Of a stretch of 64,000 bases of DNA, positions 24,471-35,630 are shown piece after piece. The DNA comes from Arthrinium phaeospermum. Lineage: Eukaryota; Ascomycota; Sordariomycetes; Amphisphaeriales; Apiosporaceae. Every line of letters starts with the position of its first letter. Position 1 is the stretch's first letter. The DNA lies in NCBI GenBank assembly GCA_006503535.1, contig QYRS01000002.1, positions 4,526,001-4,590,000 on the forward strand. The letters are read 5' to 3'. The position numbers and the translations under genes were made by a program. The notes under the pieces were generated by a model. That model was not told the DNA's origin and searched no databases. It saw only the letters and a program-made list of their open reading frames with translations.

Positions 24471-27150
24471 ATAGAGTAGGACAGGGGGCCCAGGGCAGGT
24501 TGGGCAGGCTCCAGGATGGGCAGACAGAGGCCAACGGCCGCCATCGCACCCGATGTCCAACGTATGCGGCTACCCGCTCCCAGGACTGCAACGCAACGCG
24601 ACATGGGTCGGTGGTGGCCAGTGGGTGGGGTCCATCCAGCCAGTGGCCAAGCATCCCGTCATCCAGCAAGATACGCTATGTACATACATACTTACAAACA
24701 GATCAGATCAGATCCATCTTCCATGCTTCCTTCTGCTCCCCCACAGAAACTAGCTGACGTTATATTACTTTTCCCCAATTGCAGTCAGTCGACCACGGAG
24801 TTTACCGTCACTGCTTCGGTCATCGTTTTGCTCTTTTCTCTGCCCCCCTCCACCCCTCCAAACTCCAAGTGGCGTGGGCCGACATTCCAGGAATGGGCTG
24901 ACTCTGGGAGATTTGGACAGTGTGAATGGCTTTAAACTCTATAAGCAAATATCCTAATGCAATCTACATGAACTCTCGATCTCGTTACGAGGTCAATCTG
25001 GAACCCGACATGGCAAGCGCAGCCATGTCTTAGCGTTCCGCGACCGACCGACGGACCGCACGTGGGTGTTGTGCTCACTGAACAACCGTGGTCTGTAACC
25101 ACCAACGATGTTCCTCCCCCTATCCCGCCCGCTCTCCCTCCAGGACTTTGACAAGCCTCAGGCGACACGGTATTGGCGAACTGTGTGCTACCGATCAATT
25201 GCGCAAAAGGGAGGCAGCCAATGGGGAGATTCGACGAGAGGGCTATCCCTGACTCCCAAGACGAGCGAACAGCACGTTTCCCAAGCTACCGATGCAAGCT
25301 CCCGTCGCCGTGGGCCCTTGGGCTCGCTGGATCTAGATCACGCAGTGCTTGATCTTAAATGACGCACCCGATAGCCATAAGCCCTCTCTGGTTTCTTTCT
25401 TTCTAGATTACACCAAATCACCGAACATCATCGGTCTGTACTTCCGACGCCGAAAACCTCTCTCTCTCTCTCGCTTACTATTACAGAGAAGGAAGGACGA
25501 GAGAAGGCCCCCATGAAGAGGCTAATGACCCCGGATGTCTTATGAGCTCCAGAAGATAGGTTTCACGATACGACGTGCAAAGCTCTCTGACAGCAAAGTG
25601 GCATTGACTTGCATGGTGCATTCGAGGGAAACAAACTTCAATTGACTCACAATGGGATGGAGATTGGCAGATTGGTGGGAGAGCGATAGCCTAGTTTGCT
25701 TAGTTGCGAGGGAGAAAACAAAGTTCGGATGTGTCTCCGGGAGCAAAGGAGCAAGGGCCAGCAACCACCATGACATAGTGTTATCGGCTTCCCCCTGGCC
25801 CGGTCTTGTCTGGTGGAAGTGGTGGTAGTAGTAGGTAGCAGTAGCAGCAAAAGAAGAAGAAGAAGAAGTCTTAAGAAGAAGGGGGTGGGCAGGGGTGGTG
25901 CGCACACTACAGCCCATTCACTTTCACTACGGCTACACGCATAGGCCCTTCGCTCCACAAGAACCGCTATTGGTGACATGCCACTGGACGGCCGCCAGCC
26001 CTTGTCCGCCGATCCCAGGTAGTTCCATGCGTGGTTGATCCTTTTGTCAGCCACATCTCGTTGCTTTTTCTCTGTGTCCCCTTCCACCCCCCCTGCCCGT
26101 TCCCCCCCAAGCCAAAAAGACAAAAAAAAGTTCATAGCTTTTCGGACATGGGTAGGAGCCGGCTCCATCAACTCACTGATAGGCGGAAAGGATGGGGCAG
26201 GCAGCCCAGGTCCAAAAAGGAGTAGGCAGGACCCACCTCACCGAGGCCGCCCAACTGCCAGAACAAAAGAAGGTGAAGGGGGCGTGAACGGAGAGCTGAG
26301 CGAGAGAGAGAGAAGGGAGATAGGCTTGTCTCGAGCCATCCTAGCCTAGCCTCGATGCTAGATGCGGACAACGGAGGAGAAAACGGGCATGCCCATCATC
26401 AATCGCGTGATCCCGGATCGTCCTCTTTGGAGGCCCTGCTCCACCATGATACGATGACTGGCACTAATATATTATTGATTGAAACTCTATTTCGCATGGT
26501 GTTCTGGAATATTGACAGGCGTATCTGGATGCGGTAATGAAGTCTGACCGCCGAGAGCCGTATAGCCTGTTCCAGAAGGCCCTTTCTTTCTCTCCCAGCA
26601 ACCAAATCTACCTACTTTAGCCATGGTGAATCGCTGACTCTGATCATTCTTGCGATGAAACTGTCAGGTAAAGCCACCAGGCCCGAGTAGGACGATCCGG
26701 GTCGATCGTTTGTGTGGAGAGCTGATCCTTTCTCGGCCCTCGACTAGCTAGCTATCAGACGTTGGCCCTAGGGATGAGCAGCAGCAGCAGGGCTTTCGGG
26801 GCCGACACTCACTGGCCCTCTTCATCCACGTGGCAACCGCACATCCCAATATACGGTGGCTTGAGGCTAGTGGGTCAATTCACACATAGCACATAACCGT
26901 CTTCTTTTTTTTCTTTCGTCGACTTTGGACCCTACCTAGAACTACCTTACTTACCAGAGTAGACTAGCAGATCGATACCGCCCATCCCGGTTGAGTGATG
27001 ACGTGAATATGAGCGTGAAACGTAGCACACCTCATTCGTCGAGAGGAGGGCAGGGTGTGTATCATTGTATGTATATTGGGGGCCGTCACGGTGGTGATCA
27101 CCGAAAGAAAAAAAAAAGACCTTCCCACATTGCCAAGCCGCTTCGACCGG

Positions 27151-27184
27151 CAGCACAGCACAGCACAGCACAGCACAGCACAGG
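27151..27184. repeat. CAGCA pentanucleotide run
   Basis: Six or more perfect CAGCA copies in tandem in gene-free DNA. Confidence 0.85.
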
Positions 27185-29010
27185 GACAGTAAGCGACAGG
27201 GAATACGTGCTGATACTATTCCCGGCCTGAAGCAAGCAGATTCCCCCTCTTTACGCAGGTAGGCAGTAGTAGGCGAAGTCAATTTCGAATAGTGTGACAG
27301 TCGTCAAAGCACTGCCGCAGCAATGTCATATCATGTGTTGGCCGGTGCTGTTATTGGCCAGTCTTCGTATACGATGCATGGTCAGCATTTCCTTGCTTGT
27401 GATGACGGGGTTTCTGGATGACTTTGCATTGATCGACGGACCAAATGGTAAATGAGATACTTCTTTCCGGTGTATTGATGTGGGAAGAGTTATATCTGGA
27501 GATTTCTTGATATATCACAGCTGAAGGCTCTGGAAGGTTGCACACACGCAGTCGAATTAAGTATCCCATCCCTATTCTTGGCTTGATCCCAACTATCCTG
27601 CGCATGCACCGTGAGGGCTATCCTGTAACTGAAGGACCTCTTTGTGGTCTAATAAACATGGAGGCAAGCAGTGCTTGGAGCAATAATAGTGCTGATAATT
27701 CCATATGAGAGTTTCCTATCCTAACTCTGTGTATGTAGACTTCTCTAGGTACTATCAACCTCGTACAGCACATCTACCATGGATACAAGAGACTAAGTCA
27801 GTTATGGCATGGCTTCTGATCAATAGATACATTCTAGAGACCTCGTGATATCAGTGTATTGTCAGGTTCAGTGATAGGACGCCCCTTATCTGATGACATC
27901 CAATCAAACTAGTACGGGTGTTGCGTCGTTGTAATATCGATACTGGGGGTGGGACATATCCTGGGCATTTAGTCACATCAATATATGATCTTGCTGTCAT
28001 ATATGCGTATAGGAATACTTGACTTTACTCTAGAAGACCAATAGCCATCTGTATCTCAGTTCCACAGCCGATTCATGTCGCAACTCTTGCTTCCCACCGA
28101 AACCTGAAGCAAACCAACCATAATTGTTCATAGTACGAGGTCTTTCAGTCGAGTATATCAAGGCCTTACTGGCATAAGGTCTTCGTAGAGCAACCGGTTC
28201 CTATATTATCAGTATTTGAGGTGGAATGTGACATCTACCCAGTCAGCTTGCAAAGGTCCTGCACGAGGGAGGAACACATTCCTCTAGATACGCCTTGGAC
28301 TCTGAATCGCGATACCCACCTGCAAAGTGTCGAGCCCCAGTATGAAGAGCCGTAAGCTCATCTTATCATCAACATGGCTGTGATGTCTGATAGATGACCA
28401 ACGCACATACCGCGTAAGCACGAACGCTCTGTGAGACGGGTTCACGATCGTAGGAGAAGTGCTGCGATTCCAATCACGGAATGCCAGAACTGGCACAGTA
28501 GCTCGCTTGTTAGATATGCGGCTTTGCCTGGTTTGCTTGTTTTAGCTGCCCCAGGACAAAATACTCGACAGACTGACATTCGTATCGAGATAGGAAGTCT
28601 CCTTACTTGGCTGGCTTAGGTTGGGCACGCACCTGATGGTGATCTAGTAATTGCCCTTTAACAAGCCCCAAGGTCACACGTACATAACAGGATTCCAATC
28701 TTTTGGTCCCATACGATCCTTTCTTTGCAGTGACCTTCCCTCTCACTCGGCTCGATTCGTATACACCTCCCCCCTGCACTGCGTCAAGTTGAAACCTAGG
28801 ACAAATGTGGCCGAAAGAGCCGTGAAAAGGGGCGGTCAGCCAAAAACAGCTTTGTCTACAGTTCCAAGAACCATTTCTGAATGTGGCTTGAGGTATGTCC
28901 ACGTCAACTCAGAGTAACCGCAATTTGCCCGTGATATATACCGTCTTGAAGTCTGTTCACAGATGTAATCCAACATACTCCCCTTATCTGTCGTATATAT
29001 TGTTACAGTC

Positions 29011-31430
29011 TTGTTTGCTTCGGCTCATAGCCGACACTACAAGGCCTGCATTGTCAATTCCACTGCCGGGGATCCATTAACCAGTCGCTCGGTCGATCAT
29101 TGCTCAGTCTTCTTTCAGAGAGCTGCGAGTACTGCCTTGAAGCATGATGTCCACCACAAGTGTTGGCACACCCGGTACCTTTACCGGTATCTTGATAAAT
29201 GTACAAACTGAGGGTACAACCGCCGAAATGAGGGCAAGGCTTGAAGCAATACCGGCGGGTGTTATTCATACTGGGCCAGGTGTTACTGCGTACATCCCCA
29301 ATTCAAACCTAGGAAGTCCTGCGGTATCAAACTCTCCCATGAGTGCATATGGCGCAAAGCCCAAGCCAGAAAGGTTGTCTACGCCTATTGCCGCATGCTC
29401 AAGGGGGAACCTCGTTTCTGTCCTTCCGATGGGATGGGTAGATAACTCCACGCCTTTGGTATCAGAGGGAAAGAAGTCAGGATTGGTGTCATTGATACCG
29501 GCGATGGCTATCGAATCCAGCACTCGGTTCGGGAGATGGACCCGGTCACAGGAGCGTCAATGGATATTCATCAGAAACAGACGACGACAAGAGCTAAGAG
29601 AGCTCCGACCCATTGGGTATCTGTTACGGCGCTGGCCATGTCATAGATGTGGCTGGTATTATCCCTTCTGGAAGATAGATCAGGGGCAATTAGCTAATCT
29701 TGACCCAAGTAGTATGGGACTGAGTCCATCAAAGTCCATCCAAAGTTACAACATCATTGGGGTAGCCCCTGAAGCGGAGCCTCATGTTCACAGCTTGCTT
29801 GGTTGTTGGACCACTGGCGGGAACGACAACGCCATTGCCGCTGTCCTGAAGGCGCAAAGGGACGACGTGGGTGTGCTCAGCTTGCCCATCAACTTCTGCC
29901 TACAGTCACCGTATGGAAATGACCGTTTCGCCGACGTGACCGCGTAGCTCGAAAGGGCGGAGACCCCTGTCATTGTCGCGGCTGGAAGTCCTAGCGGGTT
30001 GGGCAAGCGCAACTCGACGCTCTGGAATGCGAGCCAGATCAGCAAGCCACCGGGTATTATCCTAAGTGTCGACGCCGTGGCCAAGAACGTCCCCTTGGTA
30101 TGGAACGCGAAGGATTCGGAAGCGACTGATGTCCGGTATACTTCTCTCTAGCCACTGGAGGAGTACGAGGGGCTAGGTCTGCACACCATAGAAGAGAGTT
30201 GTTGGAGAAATGACTAGCAAGAAGCCATCCATCTGCTTGAGAGCCAGGGGAAACTCAGCAACGACCGTCATCGCATTCCAAGTCACAGACGATTACCGCG
30301 TGACCGACACTACGGCATGCGCCCAAAACTACGAAGCCAAGTATATGATGGGGTTCTACCAGGGTACATCGAACCTGTACTTCGTGGACTATGACGTGCC
30401 GTCGGCTGGTTATTTCGGGGCGGCGGATTGCACCGTAGTCGACACTTACATGAGAAAGTCGCTGACGAGAGACCACGACTCCGCCGAGGATACTGGCAAG
30501 TACCAGCTTGTCTTCGACGACAACACCATCTCCAGCCCACCGCAGACTGTGTGTGGCATGGTCGATTGCTACTCGGCCTTTGGGCTCTTGTAGCTTAGCC
30601 CATCCCATGGGTCTGTAATAAGACGACGCTCGCAAGTACGATTCAGCAGGGCCGCCGGGTTGACAAATCCTCAAGACGCCATCATGCCGCGCACACATAT
30701 CAGTCCGAGCCAAGTGGCCGTCCTGACCATGGCCAATCCCTCTCCAGACCCAAAACGTATGTCCTGTCACATGTAGGAGTAGCCTATGGCGGTTGAAGTC
30801 TCGCCTTACGTGGAGCAAGTACGGCTCCGCCACGCCCCCGACACAAACAGTGAAACTCGGGGCGGGGGTTTTCAGCATGGTCCGCTTCGCTATCTCCCCG
30901 TCCACAGGCACTGTGCCGTTGAACATGCCCGTATCTGGCGGCTACATTAAGACCGCCTCTATGAATGACGACACGCCGTGCGCACTGTACATCGGGCCTT
31001 CCTCACTCGCGCTTCAGCAGTGACTACATCTCCGACGACCCGATCCTACCGCTGCCGCGCGCATCATGTAAACGTACCCCGACGGTACATCTGCCAAACC
31101 CACCCACTGGCTGGAAGCCAACACGCAACTGGCCTATATGTCGAACCTGGCGCGCTCGAAGTGGACGCAGGCGAGGGCGGACCATGTGCTGCTGACCGAC
31201 AAGAGCATGGCGGCCCACCGCTCCAGCCTCGATAGCGACAGCAGCACTACCTTGAATAGCTACCACCCCTCGACGGCCGAGCCGCGGTGCAGCACGTTCG
31301 GGTTTCCGAGTCATGACACCCTGGTTAACGTTAGGAAGCAGGCGGACTCGAGAGACACGCGTCTTCCCGCGGGTTAAAGAGGTGGAGGTCACGGCGCCCG
31401 ATGGTATGTGGTGCCCTCGCCGGAGCCCGG
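29011..31430 (+). pseudogene. Decayed subtilisin-like serine protease (S8, Vpr-like) relic
   Basis: Pieces of a fungal secreted subtilase are scattered over all three frames. They include the end of the propeptide region (about 29090-29300, broken near 29150), the catalytic-Asp motif IGVIDTG (29482-29502) in a different frame from the preceding piece, a corrupted His motif reading GHVIDVAGI where HGTH is expected, with a stop codon close by (about 29595-29670), the VAPEAEPHVHSLLGCW segment (about 29760-29810), the FADVTA-stop-LERAETPVIVAAG segment (29930-29985), and an Fn3-like C-terminal piece (30793-31020). No GTSMA-type serine motif was found, so that part is probably deleted. Stops and frame changes exclude a working protease. 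The surrounding DNA is more AT-rich than the genic parts, but repeat-induced point mutation was not demonstrated. Confidence 0.75.
30210..30593 (+). CDS. Unrecognised 127-aa open frame inside the protease relic
   Basis: An uninterrupted ATG-initiated frame with four Cys, no signal peptide and no membrane segment. It contains patterned sequence (FYQGTSNLYFVDYDVPSAG) that is more protein-like than random frames nearby. It lies between the degraded catalytic part and the Fn3-like part of the subtilase relic, so it may simply be a surviving piece of that gene, an insertion, or chance. I do not recognise a family and give it little weight as a separate gene. Confidence 0.25.
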   Translation: MTSKKPSICLRARGNSATTVIAFQVTDDYRVTDTTACAQNYEAKYMMGFYQGTSNLYFVDYDVPSAGYFGAADCTVVDTYMRKSLTRDHDSAEDTGKYQLVFDDNTISSPPQTVCGMVDCYSAFGLL

Positions 31431-32452
31431 GCATCGTCGGAGGTGTCTGACCTGCGATGGGTCGTGGCTTCGGCCTAGCTGGAGGACTACGACACCTGGC
31501 TCGGGTCGGCGAAGAGGTTGGTAGATGGACCGATCTAAGGGGCTGTTTTGTTTTCTCTTAAACAGCTATCCCGGCTTCACCCTATGAGATAATTATCTTT
31601 GGGCTCTCTCAATTACACACATTGCGAGTTTATTTGCCTTGCAGCAAAATGCTCATATTGGATTGCTTGATCTCTACATGAATGCATACCGAATCAGGAG
31701 GGACACTGAAGGTGACTCGACAAGTACGGACGGTGTCTACAAGCACAAAGAGTCACGGATGAACCACAATCACAACTCATCAGTTAATAATATGATCAAT
31801 GCGTAGTGAGCGATTGGGCAGGTATATATATAGGAATTTATTCGGATTGACACCAGTAGCTAAGAAGAATCATCTACATCGAACCGAGATCTCGCGTCTC
31901 GCGAATAGTGAGCTATCAGCAGAGAAAGCAGCTGTAGCTTTTTCAAACATGTCAAACATGGAAAAATGACTCGTGTAGAAGCATGAATCTCTTGGAAATC
32001 ATTATATCCCTCACGGTCCACAATGTAAGCGAAATGGGCCTTGGATGCCGACTTCGGGGCAAGATCAAGAATGAAGTAATACAGAGTTTAGGCGCATGGG
32101 AAAGGCGGTGACGCTAAAAGAACGGGAACAGGCGATTCGCAGTGCCAGTTTGCGGGGGAAACAGGCATGCTAGGCCTCAAAGGTTAGATGGGATTGGTTT
32201 TCTGCCGTTGTTGCGTCGCATGCCACCCCCACCACGAGTTCAGCTTGACCAGCGAGATGAGCTTGGAAGGGCGTACGTACAGATGTGTCGTACATAATGC
32301 AGTGAGTGCATACTACCTAGCTGGGTGGGATATTCACTTCTGCTAGAGCTTGAGCTCAATTGTTTCTTTACTTACCACCCTTCTTCGCCCAAGCCTTGTC
32401 CTACTTACAGCTGGATAGTTCCAACAAATCAGTAGCATCACTTACAGTAACA
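31431..32452. other. AT-rich intergenic stretch
   Basis: Roughly 1 kb between the protease relic and the acetyltransferase gene. No coding signal. The last 100 bases before 32453 are probably the short leader of the acetyltransferase. Confidence 0.5.
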
Positions 32453-33065
32453 ATGGCCCCAGCACCTTGTACAGTGCGCCATGCGCGACGCGAGGGTAAG
32501 TATCACACAGTCCTCAAACGGTTACGAAATCCTTGTAGACTAACCATCTAAATTAGACGTACCTGCGATCCTGGACATGATCCGCGAACTAGCAGACTAC
32601 GAGCACGAGCTCCACTCGGTCGAGGCGACCGAGGCCACGCTCCTCGACACCATCGCCCTTGCCCCTGACGGCGTGAGCTCGACGTCGACCGCCCCCAACA
32701 CCGAGGCCATCACCCCTTCGCGACCGACGCGCTGCCTGATCCTCTTCAACGAAGAAGACAAGCCCGTAGGCATGGCCCTGTACTTTTACAACTATAGCAC
32801 GTGGCGGGCCAAAGCCGGCATCTACCTCGAGGACCTGTACGTCCGCGAGACGGAGCGGAAGAAGGGCTACGGCAAGCGGTTGCTTGTCGAGCTGGCCAAG
32901 GAGGTGGAGGCGATGAAAGGTGGCCGGCTTGATTGGTCGGTTCTCAAGTGGAACGAGCCCAGCATCAAGTTCTACGAGTCCATAGGCGCGATACCGCAGA
33001 GCGAATGGGTCGGCATGCGGGTCGAAAGGGAGGGCTTGACAAAGCTGGCAAGCTTGCTGGACTGA
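32453..33065 (+). CDS. GNAT-family N-acetyltransferase (spermidine/diamine-acetyltransferase-like, Ats1-type), 183 aa, two exons
   Basis: Acetyl-CoA dependent N-acetyltransferase. Exon 1 (32453-32495) encodes MAPAPCTVRHARRE; a 61-base intron (32496-32556) with a GACTAAC branch site follows; exon 2 runs to 33065 and the total of 552 bases closes in frame. The GNAT layout is clear: an N-terminal strand and helix (PAILDMIRELADYE), the strand GMALYFYNYSTWR, the acetyl-CoA binding segment YLEDLYVRETERKKGYGKRLL, and the WNEPSIKFYESIGA helix. This arrangement is that of polyamine/thialysine acetyltransferases, which act on small amine substrates in the cytosol. The actual substrate is not shown by sequence. 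It is convergent with the LYR gene, 77 bases apart. Confidence 0.88.
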
Positions 33066-33142
33066 AACAGGCCTTTCGCCTTGCCCTGTCTGCCCTGAAG
33101 CTCCGCGATATAGATATGAGAGAACATGCTAGTTCGCAGGCT

Positions 33143-34270
33143 TCAACCCTTTCCCTTGTGGGCCTTTGTACCGCCTGGGCGAGCCCCTTGTACGTCAACG
33201 CCCGAGAAGAATTGCAGATCCGAAGTTGTCGCAGGTGATAGTTCTCGGCGTGCTGCTCCGAAGGTGACCTGGAATTTCCCTTTCCCTTTAGTCTTTTGCA
33301 GGATTGGGGTTGCCTCCCATACGCGGCTGTATATGCTCCGTCGAAGCCTTCTGGGCTTAAACGACTTCACTCCTATAGGTCTGCCTTGGCCACGAGGGTC
33401 CGTATCGTGAGCACCGGATAATGACTTGTACACTCGAGAGTTGCCGCGTTCCACCGCTCGTACGGGTTTCGTGGCGTATGCCTCCCAATCCCATTCGTGG
33501 GCCGTGTTTGCCGAGGAGTTCGGTACAGCCACGGGCATAGTGGCGATCGGTCGTCTTGTTGGCACGTCGAACATGTTGGCTTCTGCTTGCCCCATACTCA
33601 GGGCTTGCAGCAGGTCCCATTCGCCTTGTGGCACCGGAGGCATCAAGTCGGCCAATACCCTTGCGTAGTGTTTCTGCTCTTTCCGCTTGATTGCTTGGGG
33701 CTTGAACGGTTTACCCCAGGCGTTCTGTTTGGGCAGGGCCGAGGCAGGATCATATGTCTTGCGCATTTGCTTTGGCCAGCTGGTATTGGGGCTCCGAACC
33801 TGGGCTCCTGCGATAGCCTTGATCTTTTCGACGTCCCAGTTATCTAACCAGCTTTCAGCAAGAGTATCATCGGGCTGAGGCTTGCGATTCGAACCACTCG
33901 CTGCGGCGGTTGTTCCTTTCCCGTTTGCTGTTGCTGGTGGGAATAGGGGTTTCAGCTCTAGGGCCTCCGAATCTTCTGCAGGCCCTTTGGCCAAGGAGGA
34001 GGATGCTAGCAGGCGTCTTCTTTTCCCCAATCTACCAGACGCAAGAAAGCAGAGACGACGCGTGCGTTCAAGATGTCCCGAGTTGGCAGAGCGTAGGTAG
34101 CGTAAAGATTGATGGGCTTTGTGGATGTTGGGCCGACGCTCGTCGCGAAACTTGGATCGAATTACTTCGGTCACCCACGGGCGGCAATAAGGTGGGACGT
34201 ATGTAGCTTCGCGAAGGAGATGCCGATACAGGTGTATGGCAGAGTCGGGATGGGGTAGTCGAGACGGCAT
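33143..34270 (-). CDS. LYR-motif (Complex1_LYR-type) protein, probably mitochondrial, 375 aa
   Basis: The N terminus carries the tripeptide LYR (residues 14-16) in the context AIHLYRHLLREATYVPP, followed by a second conserved stretch with YCRPWVTEVIRSKFRDER. This is the three-helix LYR fold used by small mitochondrial assembly factors that work with acyl-carrier protein. Beyond about residue 90 the protein has a long basic, poorly ordered extension with a few conserved-looking blocks (for example KQMRKTYDPASALPKQNAWGKPFKP). That makes it larger than minimal LYR proteins and more like fungus-specific LYR proteins or mitoribosome-associated factors. No intron is needed. The start at 34270 is an ATG just ahead of the LYR helix. 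Confidence 0.7.
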   Translation of the reverse strand: MPSRLPHPDSAIHLYRHLLREATYVPPYCRPWVTEVIRSKFRDERRPNIHKAHQSLRYLRSANSGHLERTRRLCFLASGRLGKRRRLLASSSLAKGPAEDSEALELKPLFPPATANGKGTTAAASGSNRKPQPDDTLAESWLDNWDVEKIKAIAGAQVRSPNTSWPKQMRKTYDPASALPKQNAWGKPFKPQAIKRKEQKHYARVLADLMPPVPQGEWDLLQALSMGQAEANMFDVPTRRPIATMPVAVPNSSANTAHEWDWEAYATKPVRAVERGNSRVYKSLSGAHDTDPRGQGRPIGVKSFKPRRLRRSIYSRVWEATPILQKTKGKGKFQVTFGAARRELSPATTSDLQFFSGVDVQGARPGGTKAHKGKG

Positions 34271-35618
34271 CGTGGTATGGATTTAGGGGTCGGAAGGAGT
34301 TGGTGTAGCACCCCAAGGTCTATATTTTGCCAAACATTGACTGGACAAAGAAGAGTCGGCTGGGCGCAGCGGTGCATCAAGAGTATGATAGCCCCAATCT
34401 TTAGCATACAAGAATGGACAGCAGTAATTCGCCGCTGTCGAAAAGGGGCAGGTATAGTATAGAAAGATGAGGTTGGCGACTTGAACAAATTCACGTAGGC
34501 AGGCTCTTGGCTTGACTTTCCACTTTCGCCCAAGAGAGCTTCAAAGTCCTTCTCGGTGAGCCAAGGTGAGATAACGAGGTATGAGCTGCAGGTGCAAGTG
34601 ACGCTAGTCGCAATCGCGTTAGATCCATGAGCTCACCTCTCTCCGTGCCCCGCTCCTAGCAAACAGCCAATAACCCCGCTCCTTGCCTGCCTGAGCAAAT
34701 CTGTTAAGCAACGGACCGTGCACCTCGGACGACCTTCCTGCTTCCCCCCAGCAACAGCAACCTTGGCTGGCAGCTGGTGATTTTTGCATCAGTGCGTCAG
34801 TAGTGCGTGCAGCAATTCTCCCGGCGTAGTGTGTGCGCGCGTCTCTTTCGCGTGCCCAGCCTGTTCCTCAATTCCCCCCAAACCCCCAATTTCCCGTGCC
34901 TCTACACGACCAGAACACGTCCCGTCTCCCGTCACGGTCTCACGAGATTGACACGCTCTTCCACGTTCACCACTTTAATTGAATTCCTCCTTTTGGACAT
35001 AGGCTTGAATTTTCCAGCTCAAGGGTAGCTCTAGCTGCTGTTTGTCCATATATCCAACGGGGCCTGTGAGAATTGGTCGATCCGTTTTGCTCCATCCATA
35101 GCGCAGGCTTTGTTGAACCGGTGGGTGTTGCCATAAGTCATCCTGCCTACTCCGTACTGAGTATCCTCACTCACAACTGCACCTTTTTGCCCTGGTCTGG
35201 CCAGCCAACCAACCATCTTTTGTCGCTTATCCCTCACTCTGCACACTTGCGTTGCGACAATCGACTTGGAACCTCGACAACGTCTTTGATCTTCCTGCAG
35301 TATATCACAATCCCATTCTTGCTTGTATACTCCGTACGCCTGTTGTCGGCTTGATTCCGTGCAAGACGGTCGGCATTTGCACAAAACTCCCCCAACCTCG
35401 GCGCAAGTGCATGTCGTTCCGCTTGGCAGGTTCATGTCCACACCACATGCACAGGATAAGCAAGAATATAAGAAAAGCAACAGCATCGGCCTCCTGAACC
35501 ATTGACGGCCTGGTCCTTGTTACTGCTGGCATCCGGGTTTCTTTTTCACACTCCATCCCGAAATTGAGCGCCCAGACACGCACACACACCTATACCTGTC
35601 ACTAAAGGAGAGACTTCC
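34271..35618. promoter_or_regulatory. Divergent promoter between LYR gene and MBF-subunit gene
   Basis: A 1.35-kb interval separates two divergent starts. A TTTCGCG motif (34846-34852), the core recognised by MBF/E2F-type factors, lies about 780 bases before the MBF-subunit start. The last roughly 170 bases before 35619 have no ATG and are C/T-rich, as expected for a leader. No gene was found inside. Confidence 0.5.
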
Positions 35619-35630
35619 ATGGTTGAATGA
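35619..35630 (+). promoter_or_regulatory. Three-codon upstream ORF abutting the main start codon
   Basis: ATG GTT GAA TGA ends at 35630 and the main ATG begins at 35631, in the same frame with no spacing. A second ATG at 35627 opens an overlapping five-codon frame that ends inside the main coding sequence (ATG AAT GGC CTC GAC TAG). Ribosomes meeting these first would have to leak past, or reinitiate, to make the MBF subunit. Confidence 0.6.

Larger units (their letters stand above)
14689..29010. other. About 14 kb without recognisable genes
   Basis: Every open frame here was read on both strands; none shows a family motif, a signal peptide followed by a folded domain, or a joinable exon series. 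Content is dominated by short microsatellites (listed separately), homopolymer runs and, from about 27.3 kb, visibly more AT-rich sequence. Part nearest 14.7-16 kb may belong to the upstream region of medA. Non-coding RNAs cannot be excluded. Confidence 0.45.

Noticed and set aside
27300..32300. Possible transposon remnant in the AT-richer block
   Set aside because: No terminal repeats, target-site duplication or transposase/reverse-transcriptase motif was found; only the protease relic is supported.
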